The notes: generated by a model from the letters alone, not told the origin. A stretch of DNA of 64,000 nt from JAAELZ01 sp965237995 (GCA_965237995.1 CBDEGO010000002.1:434001-498000); one strand, 5' to 3'; positions 1 to 8,457 are shown, counted from the stretch's first letter. A program made the numbers and translations.

Positions 1-1
1 G

Positions 2-325
2 CATTCGGTACTGTTTGTCTTAGGGCGTTATCATAATAGTCAGCAATCTAACCCTGAGGAGCTTCAGCCATTTTTAAATGCATGGGACAAAGACAGCTCT
101 GCCAACTGGATGGTATGCGCGTTCGGAAGCTCAGAACAAGACTGCTTATTAAGTGCAGCCAAACAAAGTGGGCACGTAAGAATTGGATTTGAAAATAGTC
201 TACTCACTAAGAACGGATTAGTAGCTGACTCAAACGAAGCACAAGTATTCGATTTAGTACAAACGCTGCGATTAAACGGTTTAACACCCGCAAATGCTCA
301 ACAAGCCAAGACGCTATTAAGTTAG
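2..325 (+). CDS. BKACE / DUF849 family beta-keto acid cleavage enzyme, C-terminal part
   Basis: Only the last 107 codons are in the window; the gene enters from the left edge in frame 2. The sequence LFVLGRYHNSQ..., then WMVCAFGSSEQ and GHVRIGFENSL...G..A.SNAEQV-like text, matches the C-terminal part of DUF849 enzymes. These are Zn-dependent TIM barrels that cleave beta-keto acids with acetyl-CoA to give a CoA ester and acetoacetate. In the family the segment G-H-V-R-(V/I)-G-x-E closes the active site and is intact here. Which beta-keto acid is used cannot be read from this fragment. An ATG at 110 is internal and not a start. Confidence 0.8.
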   Translation, partial: HSVLFVLGRYHNSQQSNPEELQPFLNAWDKDSSANWMVCAFGSSEQDCLLSAAKQSGHVRIGFENSLLTKNGLVADSNEAQVFDLVQTLRLNGLTPANAQQAKTLLS

Positions 326-386
326 ATGAATTCAAACCACATTGATCTGAAAACTCATTTCAGACAAAGCACTGTTAGGCTACTCT

Positions 387-1040
387 GTGAACTTAAATAT
401 AAGTAATATTGTTTGGGGCTTTGACGGTACTCTTTTTGATACTTATAGCGCAATTGTCGATGCTTTCATGTCAGTTTTTTCGACTGAATATGACATAGAG
501 ATAGATCGGAAAAGAGTGTATAACCTTGTAAAAATAGACACTAAATACTGCGCAGCAATAATCTCACAGGAACATGGTTTCAACGAAAAAAACCTTTTAC
601 TAAAAGCTAGGAAAGCCTACGATAATCAGCAAGATATTGAACAGCTCCCGTTTGAAAACGTAGCTAAAGTTTGCGACTATATTCAGAGTAACGGAGGGAG
701 CAATTATTTGGTCACCCATAGAGATAAAGTATCATTGGAAAAGATGCTATTAGCATATGGATTCCAACAATATTTTGAGGAAATTATAACGGCAGATGAT
801 GCCTTTGCTTTAAAGCCATCTCCAGAGAGCTTTTTATATCTAGTTACTAAGCACAATCTTAATCCAACGCAAACCTTTGCCGTAGGAGATCGTGATATAG
901 ATCTACTAGCAGCAGATGCAGCTGGGTTATCTTCAATATACTTTTCCGAACTTGGTTATAACAATCCAATAGCAACAATTAATATTACTACTTACAGTGA
1001 GCTTTTAACAAAGCTAGGTGTTTACAGCATAACAAATTAA
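387..1040 (+). CDS. HAD-like hydrolase lacking the catalytic nucleophile Asp
   Basis: This 217-aa protein starts at GTG 387 and has the layout of phosphoglycolate-phosphatase-like HAD enzymes. Motif I reads VWGFDGTLFDT, where the family has (F/W)DxDGT, so Gly11 sits at the nucleophilic Asp and only the second Asp (D13) remains. Motif II (LVTHRD, Thr), motif III (KPSPESF, Lys) and motif IV (VGDRDIDLLAADAAG) are intact. The Gly codon GGC is one base from GAC (Asp). By family knowledge, such a protein should not form the phospho-Asp intermediate, so it is either a dead enzyme, a binding protein or a recent mutant. It is AT-rich by eye and lies in a decayed accessory region. Confidence 0.8.
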   Translation: MNLNISNIVWGFDGTLFDTYSAIVDAFMSVFSTEYDIEIDRKRVYNLVKIDTKYCAAIISQEHGFNEKNLLLKARKAYDNQQDIEQLPFENVAKVCDYIQSNGGSNYLVTHRDKVSLEKMLLAYGFQQYFEEIITADDAFALKPSPESFLYLVTKHNLNPTQTFAVGDRDIDLLAADAAGLSSIYFSELGYNNPIATINITTYSELLTKLGVYSITN

Positions 1041-1058
1041 AGAAATTAGCCACAAACA

Positions 1059-1136
1059 GATGGACGCCGTATTTTCGATTTCGATGAAACTATTCTGGAT
1101 AGACGATCAACTAAAGGGCAGCTAAGCACCGATTAG
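1059..1136 (+). pseudogene. N-terminal remnant of a second HAD-family gene
   Basis: Just after the preceding HAD gene, one frame reads (T)DGRRIFDFDETILDRRSTK and then runs into TAG at 1134-1136. IFDFDET-L-D is a HAD motif I with both Asp residues. No start codon or ribosome site is obvious, and no further HAD motif follows. I read it as a 5' scrap of a truncated gene. The match is short, so chance is not excluded. Confidence 0.4.
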
Positions 1137-1182
1137 CTTTGATTTTACCAGTGGGCAAAAATCCATTCACTTCTGCCGTTCA

Positions 1183-1956
1183 TTATTTGTAATTATAGTG
1201 ACTTACTGACGATTGTGTTGCGTCAATTGAAATACTTAAGGCGGAATCAGAATATGAAGTGAATACTCCTGTTTTGCTTTGATTAAACCTTAGATTATAT
1301 TGATATTTTGCTGAATTTTCAGCAATCTGCAATTCACTCTGTTCTACATTGATATCAACATTTTCTATAGGTCGAACTAACACGATGCTACTTTGATCCG
1401 TCTTGATAATAGCTTTCTTATTGGGCATGAATACAAGACAATTATTCTGTCGAATTTCTAGTTGCTTATTTTCCGTTCCACCTAATATTTCACGTTTACA
1501 ATTTAGTTTAGTGGTAGGTTCTTCATGCCAATAAAATACGACTTTCGATTGCTTAATTGCAATATTGATCGGTTTGTCCCAAACTAATATTTTCCAATTG
1601 ATATCTTTGTCAGTTAATTCTGGCGAGTCTTCATTAGCGTAGTTAAACTCGTCTCCTGACCACCACCAAATTGCCGCACCTATTCCAAGCGCAATAAGTA
1701 GTACAGCAATGCCAATCCAACTTAACACTTTACGGCTAACAACTGCCACCTTGGTGGTCATTGGTTCAGCGGTTCGTTCTCCGCTTAGATAACTCTGAGC
1801 AAGTGCATCAACGCTACCAAAGTGAACCTCTAAAGACTCTTGAGATCCGATTTCCTTGATATGGCTTTGAATCTCCATAATGATGTCTTTGCGACTCTGC
1901 TTGTCTAAGTTTTTTAACGCCTTTTCTAACGCTTTAATGTACTGACTATTATTCAT
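1183..1956 (-). CDS. HAAS-domain membrane protein with PadR partner
   Basis: This 257-aa protein opens with a helical segment (residues 1-65: Y-x-x-x-L-E-x-A-L, then a second helix ending in a GS-x-D-A-L-A-Q-S-Y-L pattern). That pattern is typical of HAAS/DUF1700 domains, which are sensor-like modules paired with PadR regulators. One transmembrane helix spans about residues 77-99 (VLSWIGIAVLLIALGIGAAI). The remainder is a beta-rich extracytoplasmic domain resembling DUF4097-type repeats, with short repeated motifs such as QSKVVF, QSSIVL, QSELQI and QSKTGV. Its ATG overlaps the padR stop in an ATGA junction, so the two are co-translated. The role is probably envelope sensing or a modulator of the PadR protein; the signal is unknown. 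Confidence 0.7.
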   Translation of the reverse strand: MNNSQYIKALEKALKNLDKQSRKDIIMEIQSHIKEIGSQESLEVHFGSVDALAQSYLSGERTAEPMTTKVAVVSRKVLSWIGIAVLLIALGIGAAIWWWSGDEFNYANEDSPELTDKDINWKILVWDKPINIAIKQSKVVFYWHEEPTTKLNCKREILGGTENKQLEIRQNNCLVFMPNKKAIIKTDQSSIVLVRPIENVDINVEQSELQIAENSAKYQYNLRFNQSKTGVFTSYSDSALSISIDATQSSVSHYNYK

Positions 1957-2297
1957 TTCAAGTTCCTAAGTAGGGCCAATGCTTGTTGGTTCTGCTCATT
2001 TGATTTGAGCATTGAAGCCAATAGATTTTTTCCTTCTGCACTCAATTGATAAAATCGCCGTGGATGTCCGGTGTCTTGTGGCGTTTTCCATTCAGATATT
2101 AACCAACCATTTTTTTGCATTCGGTTGAGCAAGGGATAAAGTGTCCCTTCATTGATATCTAAACCTGAACTTTCGAAAGTTTGTAATAAGTCAAAGCCAT
2201 AGGAAGACTTTTTTTGCTGCAGCACAACCAGTGCGCACAATTCTAGATAACCTTTACGAAGTTGAGATAACCATTTCTGATGAACTGTATCATTCAT
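1953..2297 (-). CDS. PadR family transcriptional regulator
   Basis: This 114-aa winged-helix protein has the PadR core YGFDLLQTFESSG...EGTLYPLLNRMQKNGWL followed by the wing ...GHPRRFYQLSAEG. That is the signature of PadR repressors, which typically control adjacent membrane or efflux genes. The upstream in-frame ATG at 2327 would put a strong promoter inside the gene, so I take the ATG at 2297 (MNDTVHQKW). This is nearly at the predicted transcript start, suggesting a leaderless or very short-leader mRNA. It is first in a two-gene operon with the HAAS protein, and autoregulation is likely from family precedent. Confidence 0.8.
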   Translation of the reverse strand: MNDTVHQKWLSQLRKGYLELCALVVLQQKKSSYGFDLLQTFESSGLDINEGTLYPLLNRMQKNGWLISEWKTPQDTGHPRRFYQLSAEGKNLLASMLKSNEQNQQALALLRNLK

Positions 2298-2303
2298 ATA
2301 AAA

Positions 2304-2332
2304 ATTATATAGAATAATACTATGCAATGCAA
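2304..2332 (-). promoter_or_regulatory. sigma-70-type promoter for padR
   Basis: On the minus strand, TTGCAT (2332-2327) is separated by exactly 17 bp from TATAAT (2309-2304). The overlapping stretch 2322-2340 consists of four near-identical 5-nt direct repeats (AATGC AATGC AATGT AATGT, plus-strand sense). These overlap the -35 box and could be a repressor site. This is assigned from sequence match alone. Confidence 0.5.
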
Positions 2333-2565
2333 TGTAATGTTTATAACAAAGTAATTTGACATGCCCAAGTTAAATAAAATCACTCCTTAAATGGCAGATG
2401 AATGACAAGAAAGCAACTAAGCACCGGTTGACTTTGGCAACCGTCAAAAAGACACACAGACAGTGTGAAAAGGTCATAGTGAAGCGGACCCACGAATAGG
2501 ACATGGTGAGTCGAAAATAAGAAGTTATTTTCTGTTTTATAATTGTTCAAAACGAGGGCCAGAAA

Positions 2566-3174
2566 ATGAGTAGAAGCTATTGCCCACAATTCAAAACGAA
2601 AGTAACGCTTGCTTAATAGCTTAACTGACGCCTTTGTTTCAGGTGTAGGCTTATCTGTTGGGCGGCCTAGCCATCAATCGCCCTAATCAAGTATGGGTAA
2701 CAGACATCATCTATATCCGATACCAAGGGCTTTTCGTATCTTACGGTAGTGATAAATTGGTACTCGCATAAGGTGCTGTCGTGGAGCCTTGTCAGTAGTA
2801 TGGACAGCTCATTTTGCGTTAATGATCTAGGAGAAGCATGCATTACTGCGGCAAGCCTGAGATATTCAATAGCATTCAGGCGTTCAGGCGTTCAGGCGTT
2901 CAGGCGTTCAGTTTACTAGAGAGACTGTCACCAGCGTAGTTAAGGCAAATGGCATCCGCATTAATATGGATGGCAAAGGCGCTTGGCACGACAATATATT
3001 TGTTGAACGCTTATGGCACAACGTTAAATATGAAGAAGTTTAGGTGCAAGCCTACCAAACGATGAAAGAGGCAAAGACGGTATTGGTAATTGGATAAGTT
3101 ACTACAATCAAGAGCGCACAAGCACCAAACACGGGCGTAGTGTCCAACACGATGAGATCCATACCGCGGTCTGA
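2566..3174 (+). mobile_element. degenerate IS3-family insertion sequence
   Basis: A tiny orfA start (MSRSYCPQFKTKVTLA, stop at 2614) resembles IS3 OrfA N-termini. After a deletion come pieces of OrfB: GLAINRPNQVWVTDIIYI from about 2664, HYCGKPEIFNS at about 2840-2873, and IRINMDGKGAWHDNIFVERLW with VKYEEV. Then an in-frame TAG (3040-3042) is followed, after a frameshift, by WISYYNQERT...DEIHTAV, ending at 3174. NRPNQVW-TDI-YI and GKG-WHDNIFVERLWR are hallmark DDE transposase motifs of this family. There are several frameshifts, a stop and an octamer expansion, so no functional transposase remains. I could not identify terminal inverted repeats. Confidence 0.85.
2875..2911. repeat. 8-bp tandem repeat TTCAGGCG, 4.6 copies
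   Basis: Four perfect copies of TTCAGGCG (2875-2906) are followed by TTCAG (2907-2911). The array sits inside the dead IS3 transposase, where the family normally has the D-Q-G-x-Q-F motif. The unit is not a multiple of three, so the array itself breaks the frame. It looks like slipped-strand expansion of an original single GGCGTTCAG. Confidence 0.9.
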
Positions 3175-3338
3175 AATTGGCTGCTCAATCAGGTGAAAGT
3201 AGCTCCTAAACTATCTGCCCTAAAATTGGGACCCACCTCTATTGTCGAAGCATCACTGTAACAGTAAAAACCTAGCCAAAAATATCTCTTAATTAAGGAA
3301 GCATAATATTTGAACATATCTATTTCAGTTCTACCAAG

Positions 3339-4135
3339 CTAGAGCATGGACAAAGGTTCGGTAATATTGATCTGCTTAATGTTAGGGTGTTTTCTAGTGG
3401 ATTGAAAAATTGCCTGTTCTACGTTTTCTTTGAATTCACTTATTGTTTTAAATGGTATTGAATGAGATGACATGTCGGTAAAACCAATCAATATTTTTGC
3501 TTCCCCGAAACACCATCTACCAATTTTATGGCAGGCATTGCATGGCCGCCTTCTTGGCCATCAGGAAATGTATGATGCACCGAGAGAATAAAGGGGTTAT
3601 CTTTTTCTATGCCCTGCAAAATATCTAGAGTCTTTTCAATTTTTGCCGAATCTTTGCCAATAACATCTAAGGCCTGTGGTATCCGTAATTCACCATAAGC
3701 ATAATCCCAATGCGCTTTAGAAAGTTTGTAAAATCGACTCTTAGCTGTCGCTTCCGGCAAGTCTAATTTATACGACAGAAGTTTTCCTCTCGGTACAGAA
3801 ACTCCATTGATTTTTACTCTTGGCTCACTGGAGAATGACATGTAACTGAGCGCAGTTTCTGCTGGTGACCGTGGTAAATCTTCGTCTGTAAGTATTTTTG
3901 GATAAAAAGTAAGACCATTTTCGGGAAAGCTACCATGCCGAAGAGTATACATAACCGCTTCAGAGTGATAACTGCAGGGAGCTATTGCTCCGCAGTCTTT
4001 CATAGGAGCACTTAATTTTTCCTGGGTGCTCTGGCTAACCTCGTCAAATAATTCTTCTGTGACATCTGGGCAGGCGATAACATAGCTGCACGTTAGCGCT
4101 AATAGACTAGTAATTTTTAACAAGTGTTTTTTCAT
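3339..4135 (-). pseudogene. secreted cysteine-containing protein, frameshifted; paralogue of the gene at 8549-9415
   Basis: The open frame from ATG 4135 ends at 3488 after 215 codons (…VDGVSGKQKY stop). Restoring one A in the A-run (T-run 3494-3498 on the plus strand) lets it continue as KILIGFTDMSSHSIPFKT...ITEPLSML to TAG at 3339. This matches the intact paralogue's EKILIGLQLLST-VSIPLSTMQEF...LSILEPLN, so a 1-nt deletion (or a sequencing error) truncates a protein of about 265 aa. An N-terminal signal peptide (MKKHLLKITSLLALTCSYVIA) precedes the mature Cys. Conserved between copies are C....PC-YH-EAV-Y-L-HG--PE-GL-F-P, A-SY-S-S-EP and H--PA-K. The family is unknown to me; the conserved Cys and His could be a thiol-peptidase-like pair, but that is speculation. 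Confidence 0.7.
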
Positions 4136-5042
4136 AAAGATATTTCTCCACTTTCAGAAAATGTGTGACTTTAAAGAATCAGCGCATTTAAGAGTTTATA
4201 AAGTTGGGACACATAGGTGTAGTAAAAGCATTTACTAAACTTATAGCAATATGCTAACTGCGAGAACAGTCTAAGTTATAGATACATTAATGATTTACAC
4301 CATAGTGCCTATTTTTTAGTTTAAAGCACAATTCTCATTGATCTTGTCATGTCACTGCACCAATGTTAGCGCGGTGACCTTAGATAATATCTTGGTTGAG
4401 GCAGGCATACAATAAGTGTAAAAATAGAAGTACTGTGCACATTCTCTCGAAAACATACCATCAGCCGATTTATCAGTCGCCGAAATACAAAGTCTTATTT
4501 TTTACTATAGAGTCAAAGAACAAACTCGGATAGTCAAGATTATTCTAACTCTAATTCGCCGTATCGAGCACAAACATGTATTTGATTACCCTCTCTTCTA
4601 GAACAATCTCTTATCGCTATAGCCAACACCAAATATTTTTAGCTTCATCATCTAAGCTTCAACCGTCTAAATACTCCTAGTCTGAATTTAATGTTAAGCC
4701 TGGAATCAAGTTGTCAAGATCTGCTCGTATGGCATTTATATGGAACCTGAACTAGCGTTTCCAATGAACTAGTTATTAGTTATTGATGTTCAAAGCATAG
4801 CTCACGATGAAGGATAGCTAGCAGCTGAGCGAATAAAACCCTGCTGCTGCAATTCACAGAATCACTTTCTAAAACAATACTTAGAGAGCTTTTTTTCAGA
4901 AAACCGATTATCCAAATTTTCATAATTATATATCCACAACCATTGAGTCGTTAGTGTGATTGTTTTGTGATAAAAATCTTATTCTTTTAAGATGATTGAC
5001 AGTTTACTAAGCCATAAAGTATCCCCAGTTAAGACCAGCCTG
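4136..5042. other. about 0.9 kb AT-rich intergenic region, no gene recognised
   Basis: No open frame with a recognisable product, RNA gene or strong hairpin is visible on either strand. Stop codons are dense in all frames. The position, between a minus-strand gene and a divergent plus-strand gene, means it must hold two promoters. Its length is far more than needed, suggesting decayed or foreign DNA. Confidence 0.5.
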
Positions 5043-5071
5043 TTGTTCGGCGCTGTTACATAAACTATAAA
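5043..5071 (+). promoter_or_regulatory. possible promoter of the large secreted protein gene
   Basis: TTGTTC (5043-5048) and TATAAA (5066-5071) are 17 bp apart and 16 bp upstream of the ATG at 5088. The -35 is only a partial match and the leader would be about 10 nt without a clear ribosome site, so an upstream promoter (for example near TTGACA at about 4996) is possible. Confidence 0.3.
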
Positions 5072-5087
5072 TTAACTGGGTTTCATT

Positions 5088-8000
5088 ATGTGTATTAGAA
5101 GATATATTACCATTTCCATTCTCTTAGCCCTATCTGCATTCAGTGTGCCTGGATTGGCAAACCAGTGCACAAATGACTTTGATCTAGCAACATTTGAGTT
5201 TGTAAATAAAGAGCCCTTTGATGAGAATACTATCTTAGATAATCAAGAACGCATTAGAACACTCATTAACGAATACAGTGATCATTTAGACCTGAGAAAT
5301 ACAGAATTTGAAACCATAGCACCAGAAGCAACCTTTGAGGAGGGCGTTGAGGAACCAGAATTAGCTGATAAATTATCATTTAACTCTGTTCTTTCTGATA
5401 TTGAAGCTAATGCCATTGAATTTGACCCTGTTGAATTTTTTGTCCCTGTTGCTGACGCATTCTTTGTCGGCGCAACGGTTGACAATATAGTGATGACTTT
5501 TGAAGACCCTCATGCAACTTCATTAGATAAAGCGACTGCGCTCTTTGGGTGGGTTCCCTTACTGGGAACTATTTTGCACCATTTTGACTCAGTCCAAAAG
5601 AAAAAGATAGCAGAAGCGGCAGAAGAATCTGCACAAAAAAGAGCAGAGGAAGAGCGCAGAGTGTTAAGAAACCAAACGATACAAGATAATAGGAGGAGGC
5701 ATGCAGCACGAGTCCGATTGCAATCCGCAGCCATTAGGCATTCGCACGTCCCATCGGCAGCTGAGGAGAAGGGACTAATAGGACTCTTGGCTTCTGTGGT
5801 GAAATTTAGAGATGCATATGCAGATAAATTTGATGAGCACTGGAAGCAAACAACTGGTCAATTGCTAGACGCCTATGTTAAATATGCTAACAAGCAAATA
5901 ATCGATGCTTCTATAGCACAAGCCGATTTCTTCGTTCAAAAAGGATATTTAGCTGATTTAGTAAATAATATCTATTCGCAGGTAAGCAATGAATGCGAGT
6001 ATGAGGATTATGGTTGTATTTTTAAGAGTATCCAATCGCAGCTCGACAATAGCGAATCGTTAATAGATGACTTAGTGGCAGAATTTAAACCTTACAATAT
6101 CCATTTAGTGGCAAACACGCGGTTGCCCATTATAGATACTTACTTTAAACATCAAAAAGAAATCAATGAAGGGTATTTATCTCATTTCCTTGAGCGACTG
6201 TATGAAGAGCATCAAAAGGAGAATTACGGGTTTAGGGTGCGAGCAGCAGCCCTGTGGTATAAGGCAAACAACCGATATCCACATGTTAATGACGAGGACT
6301 ATGGTTTTCAGCTGGGATATAGTTTGGACCCAGCCTGTTGGGGAAAATGGTATATCGACATAAACGGCCATCGAGTAGAGGGAGATTGGCGTGGAATACC
6401 ACACAGAGGGGTTGGCTCAGACTATCTTTGTGACACATTAATATATGACTCGAAGAATGATGATTTTCTGAGAACTGTACAGAATGAGTTTTCACAAATT
6501 CTCTATTTCTCAAGAGACCCCAATATTAGCTACATTACTGAGTTAAATTATCAACTATTTGAATATGGTGTAACTGGTAACTATTTTCAAAATGATTTCA
6601 GAAACAAGCTGTTAAAGCACCCAGGGAAGGTGATTGATATTAGTAAGTTAAGGGACGTAAATATTGATATTGAAAAAACTATAAAGGCTCGTGCGTTTAA
6701 CTTTTTAATCGAGAGCTATTTAGATCAACGCAAGGCAGCTTATAAGCCCACTTGGTCCTACTCAGCTGGAGAGAGCACCTGGGTTTCTGAGTCTTACGGC
6801 GGCGATATCCAGTGTTTCTCATACGATGGTTGGAGTTGCGCTTGGGAACTTAGCAGTTCATCAAATATTAATGAAAATACTTCTCTGCTTGAATTAGCAA
6901 ACCCGTTGACTTGCGGTGCAGATCATAAATCAAAATTTGGGTCAACTGGTTATCAAGATGAAAATGGTGACAATGATCCTCAGCATTGGTGCTCTACAGT
7001 AAGGGAAGACTATAATTACAAAACAATTTGGTATGATGGTAGTGTCATCGGGATAAATACTCGCCTTTCTAAAAACTCAGAGGGAGATATACAATGCTTC
7101 TCATCAGATAGGGCCGAATGTGACTGGGGAGAAAGTCAGGTTGAGGATATGGCCAGCTGGATTCTACCTGCGGGGCAAAAGGCACTAGCCTGTGGTGCAG
7201 ATTACCAGCAAAAACACGGAACCACAGGGTATCAGGATGCAAACGGTGATTACGACACCCGCAGTTGGTGTTATATTACAAAGATTCGATTTTCTACCCT
7301 CGTAACAAATAAAAAACCCAATTGGGTAAATGCAAAGCCGTTGTTGGGACTGGATTATTGGGTCTCACTTACCCCAGACGGGGATGCTCAGTGCTTTAGT
7401 TCTTCGGGAAGGAATTGTCTAAGAGATACTAATGACTTAGATTCCCAATCAAACCGCTTACAACCCTTGATTTGTGGTGAAGACCATAAACTAAAATGGG
7501 GGGTAACAGGTTACGAAAACTCGTATCACTGGTGCGTTCAGGTAAGAGACAACTTTGAGCAATTAGTTGAAGGAGAGGAAATAGAAAAAGGGAAGCAAGA
7601 TGTAGTTTGGTATAAGGCTGATGTTATCAACATCGATGACTTATGGCTGACAAAAAATGACCAAGGAGACATCCAGTGTTTATCCTTTGATGGGGCTACC
7701 TGTTATAGAGGGGAGTACAACGGAATTGACATAAATAAAGATACTAGATTTTTAGCTACTGTAGAGCCATTATCGTGTGGAGAGCAGCACCAATTAATTT
7801 ATGGCTTAACAGGCTATGAAAGCATCTACCATTGGTGCTATATCGGACAAGCAAGATATTCTACGTTGGTTGCTCAAAAGAGGCCTATTTGGCAGGATGG
7901 CACTTCAATAGGTGTAGGGACATTTATTTCTCGAACTCCAGATGGAGCTATTCAATGTATTGGTGATGGTTATGGCTATGGTTGTGCGTGGGGTATTCGT

Positions 8001-8408
8001 GCTGATCAAGTATCTCTTGGGGACAATGAGCAGCCATTGATTTGCGGAGAAGACCACAAACGCAAACATGGGTCTACCGGCCTCCAATATGCGGATGGTA
8101 CTTATAACCCCAATCATTGGTGCTCTATTGCAAATGAAAACTTTACTGGAGTTATCGAAAACGACAACAACGATGAGGATGACAATAGCGGTAAAGATGA
8201 CAACAGCGGTGAGGGTAATGAAATTGATAATAGTCCCGCTTATTCAGAAGGGCATAACTACCAAGGTGGCGACGTCGTAACTAACAACGGAAAAAGATAT
8301 GTCTGTATGGATGGCCCTACCTCTACATGGTGTGGAGAAGCAGCTTGGGCTTATGCTCCGGGCACAGGTGCATCTTGGCAACAGTGTTGGGCACTGTTTT
8401 CGCAATAG
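5088..8408 (+). CDS. large secreted protein with five 4-Cys repeats and C-terminal chitin-binding-like module
   Basis: This 1106-aa protein has a signal peptide (residues 1-25, ending PGLANQ). The N-terminal part (27-550) has no family I recognise. Within it, residues about 117-166 form a hydrophobic helical hairpin (FFVPVADAFFVG...DKATALFGWVPLLGTIL), followed by a highly charged helix (168-212, E/K/R-rich). From 570 to 1015 five repeats of about 95 aa follow, each with four Cys: 576/584/609/635, 670/678/702/728, 769/777/796/816, 864/872/897/917 and 957/966/986/1012. The repeat consensus is GD-QC-S-DG--C-W ... CG-DHK-K-G-TGY ... HWC. An acidic Asn/Asp linker (1024-1048) leads to YSEGHNYQGGDVV..NGK.Y.C...AYAPGTGASW (1052-1103), which resembles CBM5/12 chitin-binding modules. 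It is probably an extracellular binding or toxin-like effector; the activity is unknown. Confidence 0.75.
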   Translation: MCIRRYITISILLALSAFSVPGLANQCTNDFDLATFEFVNKEPFDENTILDNQERIRTLINEYSDHLDLRNTEFETIAPEATFEEGVEEPELADKLSFNSVLSDIEANAIEFDPVEFFVPVADAFFVGATVDNIVMTFEDPHATSLDKATALFGWVPLLGTILHHFDSVQKKKIAEAAEESAQKRAEEERRVLRNQTIQDNRRRHAARVRLQSAAIRHSHVPSAAEEKGLIGLLASVVKFRDAYADKFDEHWKQTTGQLLDAYVKYANKQIIDASIAQADFFVQKGYLADLVNNIYSQVSNECEYEDYGCIFKSIQSQLDNSESLIDDLVAEFKPYNIHLVANTRLPIIDTYFKHQKEINEGYLSHFLERLYEEHQKENYGFRVRAAALWYKANNRYPHVNDEDYGFQLGYSLDPACWGKWYIDINGHRVEGDWRGIPHRGVGSDYLCDTLIYDSKNDDFLRTVQNEFSQILYFSRDPNISYITELNYQLFEYGVTGNYFQNDFRNKLLKHPGKVIDISKLRDVNIDIEKTIKARAFNFLIESYLDQRKAAYKPTWSYSAGESTWVSESYGGDIQCFSYDGWSCAWELSSSSNINENTSLLELANPLTCGADHKSKFGSTGYQDENGDNDPQHWCSTVREDYNYKTIWYDGSVIGINTRLSKNSEGDIQCFSSDRAECDWGESQVEDMASWILPAGQKALACGADYQQKHGTTGYQDANGDYDTRSWCYITKIRFSTLVTNKKPNWVNAKPLLGLDYWVSLTPDGDAQCFSSSGRNCLRDTNDLDSQSNRLQPLICGEDHKLKWGVTGYENSYHWCVQVRDNFEQLVEGEEIEKGKQDVVWYKADVINIDDLWLTKNDQGDIQCLSFDGATCYRGEYNGIDINKDTRFLATVEPLSCGEQHQLIYGLTGYESIYHWCYIGQARYSTLVAQKRPIWQDGTSIGVGTFISRTPDGAIQCIGDGYGYGCAWGIRADQVSLGDNEQPLICGEDHKRKHGSTGLQYADGTYNPNHWCSIANENFTGVIENDNNDEDDNSGKDDNSGEGNEIDNSPAYSEGHNYQGGDVVTNNGKRYVCMDGPTSTWCGEAAWAYAPGTGASWQQCWALFSQ

Positions 8409-8427
8409 TTAATACGAAGTTAAAGTA

Positions 8428-8457
8428 ACCCCGCCGCAAGCAGCGGGGTATTATTTT
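8428..8457 (+). terminator. rho-independent terminator after the large secreted protein gene
   Basis: A perfect 7-bp GC-rich stem, ACCCCGC (8428-8434) with GCGGGGT (8443-8449) and an 8-nt loop, is followed by TATTATTTT. It lies 20 bp after the stop codon at 8408, so the large gene is probably transcribed separately from the next one. Confidence 0.75.

Noticed and set aside
346..364. TCTGAAA / TTTCAGA perfect 7-bp inverted repeat after the BKACE gene, as a terminator
   Set aside because: The stem is AT-rich and no T-run follows, so terminator function is not supported.
2380..2589. 69-aa minus-strand open frame
   Set aside because: It overlaps the IS remnant, has no recognisable features and unlikely composition; treated as chance.
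2875..2911. Octamer array as a CRISPR
   Set aside because: Units are 8 bp with no spacers, so this is a simple tandem repeat.
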